From: Streptomyces sp. NBC_00190
Lineage (GTDB): Bacteria; Actinomycetota; Actinomycetes; Streptomycetales; Streptomycetaceae
Assembly: GCF_036203305.1 (NCBI RefSeq)
Contig: NZ_CP108131.1
Span: 4,402,001 to 4,466,000 of the forward strand
Direction: 5' to 3'
DNA: 64,000 nucleotides
Position numbers and translations under genes: made by a program
Notes under the pieces: model-generated
What the model was told of the DNA's origin: nothing
Database searches by the model: none
Seen by the model: the letters and a program-made list of their open reading frames with translations, nothing else
Part shown: piece by piece, positions 60,572 through 64,000 of the stretch
Position numbering within the stretch: position 1 is the first letter of the stretch
Layout: every line of letters begins with the position of its first letter

Positions 60572-60723
60572 CGCTTCCCGTTGCTCCGCGAGAGATCATG
60601 TGGCCGAAGGCCGCGACAGCCTCCGGTGTGTGGTGCGTCCATTAGGACGACATCGACGGGGAGCGGGTTCACTCTTCCGCCGGAAATTTCCAGTCCTGCC
60701 ATCAGAAAGTCGACTGACTGCTC

Positions 60724-61833
60724 ATGGGTCTCACCAGTAACACGGTCCTGGCGCTGGCCATCATCGCCGGTGTGCTGCTCTTCGCAGCCACCATCTGGTT
60801 CTGGCCAAAGCTTTCGGGCCGCACCTGGCGCGCGTTCGCCGGCCGGATCGGCCTCCTGCTGGCGACCCAGCTGGCACTCTTCTCGGCTGTGGGGCTCGCG
60901 GCCAACAAGTCGTTCCTCTTCTACGGTTCCTGGGCAGACCTGTTCGGCCAGGAGACGTCGATGGGCAAGGTCGTCGACCACTCGATGAGCACCAAGGACA
61001 TCAAGGTCGTCGACAAGCAGAAGCTGGACGTCCCCGGTGGCGCGAAGCCCCAGGTGGGCGGTCAGATCCTGAAGGTTGCCATAACCGGGCAGAAGTCGAA
61101 GATAACGAGCCCCGGCTACGTGTGGCTCCCGCCGGAGTACTTCCAGCCGCAGCACAAGGACCAGAACTTCCCGGCGTCCATCGTGCTGACCGGCTACCCG
61201 GGCACCGCGGAGAACCTGATCAAAGGGCTCGACTACCCCATGAAGGCCTTCAGCCTGTCCAAGGCGGGCAAGATGAAGCCGATGATCCTGGTCATGCTGC
61301 GTCCCACCGTGGCACCCCCGCGTGACACCGAGTGCGTTGACATACCCGGTGGCCCGCAGACCGAGACCTTCTTCGCGCAGGACCTCCCGCAGGCCATCAC
61401 GGACACCTTCCGCGTCGGCAAGGACCCCAAGAACATGGGCTTCATCGGGAACTCCACGGGTGGTTACTGCGCCCTGAAGATCGCCGCGCACTACCCGCAG
61501 ACCTTCGGTGCCGCCGCGGGTCTGTCCGCGTACTACGAGGCCCCCGACGACCCGACCACCGGCGACCTGTTCCACGGGGACGAGAAGCTGAAGAAGCACG
61601 CCGACGTCCTGCACAGCATCGAGCACAAGAAGCCGACCGGTACGTCCTTCCTCGTCACCAGCAGCGAGAAGGGCGAGCCGAACCTCGGTGACACCAAGAA
61701 GTTCGTCAAGCTGGTCAAGGGCCCGGACCGGGTCTCCTCGATCATCCTCGACAGCGGCGGCCACAACTTCAACACGTGGCGGCGCGAGATCCCGCCGATG
61801 CTGGTGTGGATGAGCAACCGCATCCAGGCCTGA
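60724..61833 (+). CDS. Membrane-anchored esterase (antigen 85/esterase D-like)
   Basis: A 369-residue protein with two N-terminal membrane helices (about 5-27 and 40-60) and an extracytoplasmic alpha/beta-hydrolase domain: GYVWLPPEYF, ASIVLTGYPGT, nucleophile Ser244 in FIGNSTGGYCALKIAAHYPQTFGAAAGLSAYY, His347 in DSGGHNFNTWR. The GNSTGG context resembles the mycolyl-transferase/esterase D branch, although Streptomyces have no mycolic acids, so an acyl-ester or acyl-transfer reaction on envelope lipids is more likely. Start ATG 60724. The neighbouring MprF-like gene is divergent, and the two may be co-regulated in envelope lipid metabolism. Confidence 0.87.
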   Translation: MGLTSNTVLALAIIAGVLLFAATIWFWPKLSGRTWRAFAGRIGLLLATQLALFSAVGLAANKSFLFYGSWADLFGQETSMGKVVDHSMSTKDIKVVDKQKLDVPGGAKPQVGGQILKVAITGQKSKITSPGYVWLPPEYFQPQHKDQNFPASIVLTGYPGTAENLIKGLDYPMKAFSLSKAGKMKPMILVMLRPTVAPPRDTECVDIPGGPQTETFFAQDLPQAITDTFRVGKDPKNMGFIGNSTGGYCALKIAAHYPQTFGAAAGLSAYYEAPDDPTTGDLFHGDEKLKKHADVLHSIEHKKPTGTSFLVTSSEKGEPNLGDTKKFVKLVKGPDRVSSIILDSGGHNFNTWRREIPPMLVWMSNRIQA

Positions 61834-61853
61834 GTGCCTTGGCGGCGCCGGTG

Positions 61854-61880
61854 AAGGGCCCGACTCCGGTCGGGCCCTTT
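61854..61880. terminator. Bidirectional terminator
   Basis: An 11-bp stem (61854-61864 with 61869-61879, AAGGGCCCGAC/GTCGGGCCCTT) and a 4-base loop flanked by T on the plus strand, between the convergent esterase and ABC-ATPase genes. Confidence 0.85.
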
Positions 61881-61882
61881 CG

Positions 61883-62851
61883 CTATGCCTCCTGCAGCTG
61901 CGCCCGGCGCAGCGCCCGGTGGACCCCCTCCGGGGTCAGTACGCCGACCAGTTCGCCGGAGGCCGGGTCCGTGACGCCGATCCGGCCCGAGTCCTCCTGG
62001 AGCAGGGCGGAGAGCGCCTCGCGCAGCGTCGCGCCCAGCTCCACCACCACGGCCGGGGCGGATGCCCTGCCCTCCGCCGCCGTCAGATCGGCCGCCTCGA
62101 CCGGGGTCACCGCGAGCCGCTTGAGCCCCCGGTCGGCGCCGACGAAGGAGGCCACGTACGCGGTGGCCGGGGCCCCGAGCACGGCAGCCGGGCGGGCGAA
62201 CTGCTCGATGGTGCCCGCCCCGTAGACGGCCATGCGGTCGCCGAGCCGGATCGCCTCCTCCAGGTCGTGCGTGACCAGCAGGATCGTTTTGCGCACCGTC
62301 TTCTGCAGCGCCAGGAACTCGTTCTGCAGCCGCTCGCGCACCACCGGGTCCACCGCGCCGAACGGCTCGTCCATCAGCAGCACCGGCGGATCGGCGGCCA
62401 GCGCGCGGGCCACGCCGACGCGCTGGCGCTGCCCTCCGGACAGCTGCTCCGGGTACCGGCCCCCGTACACGGCGGGGTCCAGGCCCACCAGTTCGAGCAG
62501 CTCGGCCGCCCGCGCACGCGCCTTGGCCTTCGGGGTGCCGATCAGCTGCGGCACGGTCGCCGTGTTCTCCAGCACCGTCTTGTGCGGGAAGAGCCCGACC
62601 TGCTGGATGACGTACCCGATCCGGCGGCGCAGCTCGACCGGGTCGGCGGCGGCGATGTCCTCGCCGCCGAGCAGGATCCGGCCGGAGGTCGGCTCGATCA
62701 GCCGGTTGACCATCTTCATCGTGGTCGTCTTGCCGCAGCCGGACGGTCCCACGAGCGTGACCAGCTCGCCCTCCGCCACTTCGAAGGACAGGTCCTCGAC
62801 GGCTGTCGTCCCGTCGGGGTAGCGCTTGGTCACATGCTCGAATCGGATCAC
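61883..62851 (-). CDS. Glycine betaine/choline-type ABC transporter ATPase with CBS region
   Basis: A 322-residue ABC ATPase of the OpuCA/ProV type. Walker A GPSGCGKTT, Q-loop YVIQQVGLFPH, signature LSGGQRQRVGVARAL, Walker B VLLMDEPFGAVD and H-loop LLVTHDLEEA are complete. The C-terminal ~90 residues contain one recognisable CBS-like module (ALLQEDSGRIGVTDPASGELVGVLTPEGVHRAL), which in OpuA senses ionic strength. It energises uptake of a compatible solute. I start at GTG 62851 with GGAAGGA upstream. It is divergent from its two permease genes, 144 bases apart. Confidence 0.92.
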   Translation of the reverse strand: MIRFEHVTKRYPDGTTAVEDLSFEVAEGELVTLVGPSGCGKTTTMKMVNRLIEPTSGRILLGGEDIAAADPVELRRRIGYVIQQVGLFPHKTVLENTATVPQLIGTPKAKARARAAELLELVGLDPAVYGGRYPEQLSGGQRQRVGVARALAADPPVLLMDEPFGAVDPVVRERLQNEFLALQKTVRKTILLVTHDLEEAIRLGDRMAVYGAGTIEQFARPAAVLGAPATAYVASFVGADRGLKRLAVTPVEAADLTAAEGRASAPAVVVELGATLREALSALLQEDSGRIGVTDPASGELVGVLTPEGVHRALRRAQLQEA

Positions 62852-62995
62852 ATCGTCATCCTTCCTCACCCGCACGCCGTGGTTGGCGAAGGCTTTATGA
62901 GGAGAGTGTTACGCGACTGCGAAGGAATCCGGCGACTGTCGGTGCCGCGGGTTAGGGTCCCTCTTGTACGTACGTTCGGGTGGGGGGTGAGGGAC

Positions 62996-63697
62996 ATGGC
63001 CGGGCAGAACTGCCTCGTGGCGAACGACTGGATCTGCTGGGAGTACGTCTCCTCCCGCTCCCAGGAACTCACCGACGCCACCCTCGAACACATCTGGATC
63101 ACGGGCGTGTCGGTCCTCATCGGCGTCGCCGTGTCCGTCCCGCTCGCCCTGCTGGCCCGCCGCGGCCGGCGCTGGGCGGCGCCCGTGCTCGCCTTCACCA
63201 CGCTGCTCTACACGGTCCCCTCGCTCGCCATGTTCTCGCTGCTGCTGCCCGTGTTCGGACTCTCGGCGGCGCTGGTGGTGACCGGCCTGGTGCTGTATTC
63301 GCTGACCATCCTCGTCCGCAACGTCCTGGCCGGCCTGGAAGCCGTGCCCGCGGACGTACGGGAGGCCGCGCGCGGCATGGGATACGGCCCAGGGCGGCTG
63401 CTGTGGCAGGTCGAACTGCCGCTGGCGCTGCCCGCGCTGCTCGCCGGGGTACGGATCGCGACCGTCTCCACGATCGCGCTGACCACGGTCGGCTCCATCG
63501 TCGGCAAGGGCGGCCTGGGCAATCTCATCGCCCCTGCCGTGAACAGCTCCTTCAAGGCCCAGGTGCTCACCGCCTCGGTCCTGTGCGTGCTGCTCGCGCT
63601 CGTGGCCGACCTGCTGCTGCTCGGCGTACAGCGGCTGCTCACGCCGTGGACCCGGGCGTCCGGCGCGCGGCCCGCGGGCTCCGGCAAGGAGGCCTGA
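62996..63697 (+). CDS. ABC transporter permease (OpuCB/ProW type)
   Basis: A 233-residue inner-membrane permease with about six helices: HIWITGVSVLIGVAVSVPLALLARRG, VLAFTTLLYTVPSLAMFSLLLPVFG, ALVVTGLVLYSLTILVRNVLAGLEAVPADVREAARGMGYGPGRLLWQVELPLALPALLAGVRIATV. The EAARGMGYGPxxxLxxVELPLALP loop is the EAA motif that docks to the ATPase. Start ATG 62996 behind GAGGG. The stop overlaps a strong AAGGAGG serving the next permease. Confidence 0.93.
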   Translation: MAGQNCLVANDWICWEYVSSRSQELTDATLEHIWITGVSVLIGVAVSVPLALLARRGRRWAAPVLAFTTLLYTVPSLAMFSLLLPVFGLSAALVVTGLVLYSLTILVRNVLAGLEAVPADVREAARGMGYGPGRLLWQVELPLALPALLAGVRIATVSTIALTTVGSIVGKGGLGNLIAPAVNSSFKAQVLTASVLCVLLALVADLLLLGVQRLLTPWTRASGARPAGSGKEA

Positions 63698-63701
63698 GGC
63701 G

Positions 63702-64000
63702 ATGGGAGTGCTGGGACAGGCCTGGGACTGGCTGGCGAACGGCGCCAACTGGTCGGGGGAGAGCGGCGTCTGGCACCGGCTCGGCGAGCACGTCTACGTC
63801 AGCGGGATCGCCCTCGCGATCGCCTGCGCGGTGGCCCTGCCCGTCGGCCTGTACCTCGGCCACCTCGGCAAGGGCGGCGCCCTCGCCGTCAACGTCTCGA
63901 ACGTCGGCCGGGCCGTGCCCGTCTTCGCGGTGCTGGCCCTGTTCATGGTCTCCCCGCTGCGCAACGCGGGCTACCTGCCCACCATCGCCGCGCTCGTGCT
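63702..64000 (+). CDS. Second ABC transporter permease (partial, 3' end outside window)
   Basis: Starting at ATG 63702, only four bases after the first permease and using the AAGGAGG at 63686-63692. The 99 visible codons read MGVLGQAWDWLANGANWSGESGVWHRLGEHVYVSGIALAIACAVALPVGLYLGHL..., the usual OpuCD/ProW-type beginning with the first helices. The frame is open to the window end. It should form the heterodimeric membrane part with the first permease; a substrate-binding protein gene is expected just beyond the window. Confidence 0.9.
   Translation, partial: MGVLGQAWDWLANGANWSGESGVWHRLGEHVYVSGIALAIACAVALPVGLYLGHLGKGGALAVNVSNVGRAVPVFAVLALFMVSPLRNAGYLPTIAALV

Noticed and set aside
1..64000. CRISPR arrays, IS elements, prophage genes, rRNA operons
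   Set aside because: No regularly spaced repeats, transposase, integrase or phage motifs, and no rRNA sequence were seen on either strand.

Overview
The window is a stretch of a high-GC actinomycete chromosome, almost certainly Streptomyces. The strongest marks are a full-length tipA homologue with a tipA-type promoter palindrome, a WhiJ-like HTH / anti-sigma-type ATPase / DUF397 trio, DUF2786, DUF2342, DUF3180 and FUSC genes of streptomycete type, many GTG and TTG starts, and a strong third-codon GC bias that produces long antisense shadow frames. There is no phage, IS element or CRISPR array that I can support.

Region 1 (1-3130) is core: the end of a DNA polymerase III delta' gene, a secreted tripeptidyl-aminopeptidase-like lipoprotein, and tRNA-Thr(CGT) with a terminator. 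Region 2 (3.27-8.5 kb, minus strand) is an operon of one pseudokinase and two Ser/Thr kinases with PQQ-type beta-propeller domains. Region 3 (8.57-23.4 kb, minus strand) is a type VII secretion locus. In transcription order it holds a small membrane protein, EccD, an EspI/MinD-like ATPase, EccC, a DUF6177-like protein, two small ESX-type helical proteins, a DUF6507-like protein, a 943-residue polymorphic toxin with a PD-(D/E)xK-like tip, two Imm49-family immunity proteins and a decayed third Imm49 copy. EccB, EccE and mycosin are not present in the window. Secretion machinery, cargo and self-protection therefore lie in one block.

Region 4 (23.7-28.4 kb) is accessory and partly broken: a carrier-protein gene fused tail-to-tail with the first ~36 codons of a SARP regulator, an MFS exporter, an alpha/beta hydrolase carrying a stop codon and lacking the nucleophile serine, an MmyB-type XRE regulator and a GNAT acetyltransferase. 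It looks like the residue of a specialised-metabolite locus. Region 5 (28.4-36.8 kb) has a SigE-family sigma factor with a membrane partner, a stand-alone family A DNA polymerase, a redox-type NmrA/HxlR divergent pair, DUF2786 and FUSC proteins. Region 6 (36.8-39 kb) is the WhiJ-like trio, bracketed by three copies of a TGCACGTGCA palindrome.

Region 7 (39-64 kb) is conserved housekeeping: aldehyde dehydrogenase, PBP2, DinB, TipA, DedA, ThrE, inorganic pyrophosphatase, PBP4 (DacB), DUF2342 metalloprotease, TilS, Hpt, FtsH and FolE on the plus strand mostly, then FolP, an NTF2-like protein, FolB, FolK and DUF3180 on the minus strand. It closes with an MprF-like lysyl-transferase, a membrane-anchored esterase, and a glycine-betaine/choline-type ABC transporter whose ATPase is divergent from two permeases (the last one cut by the window end).
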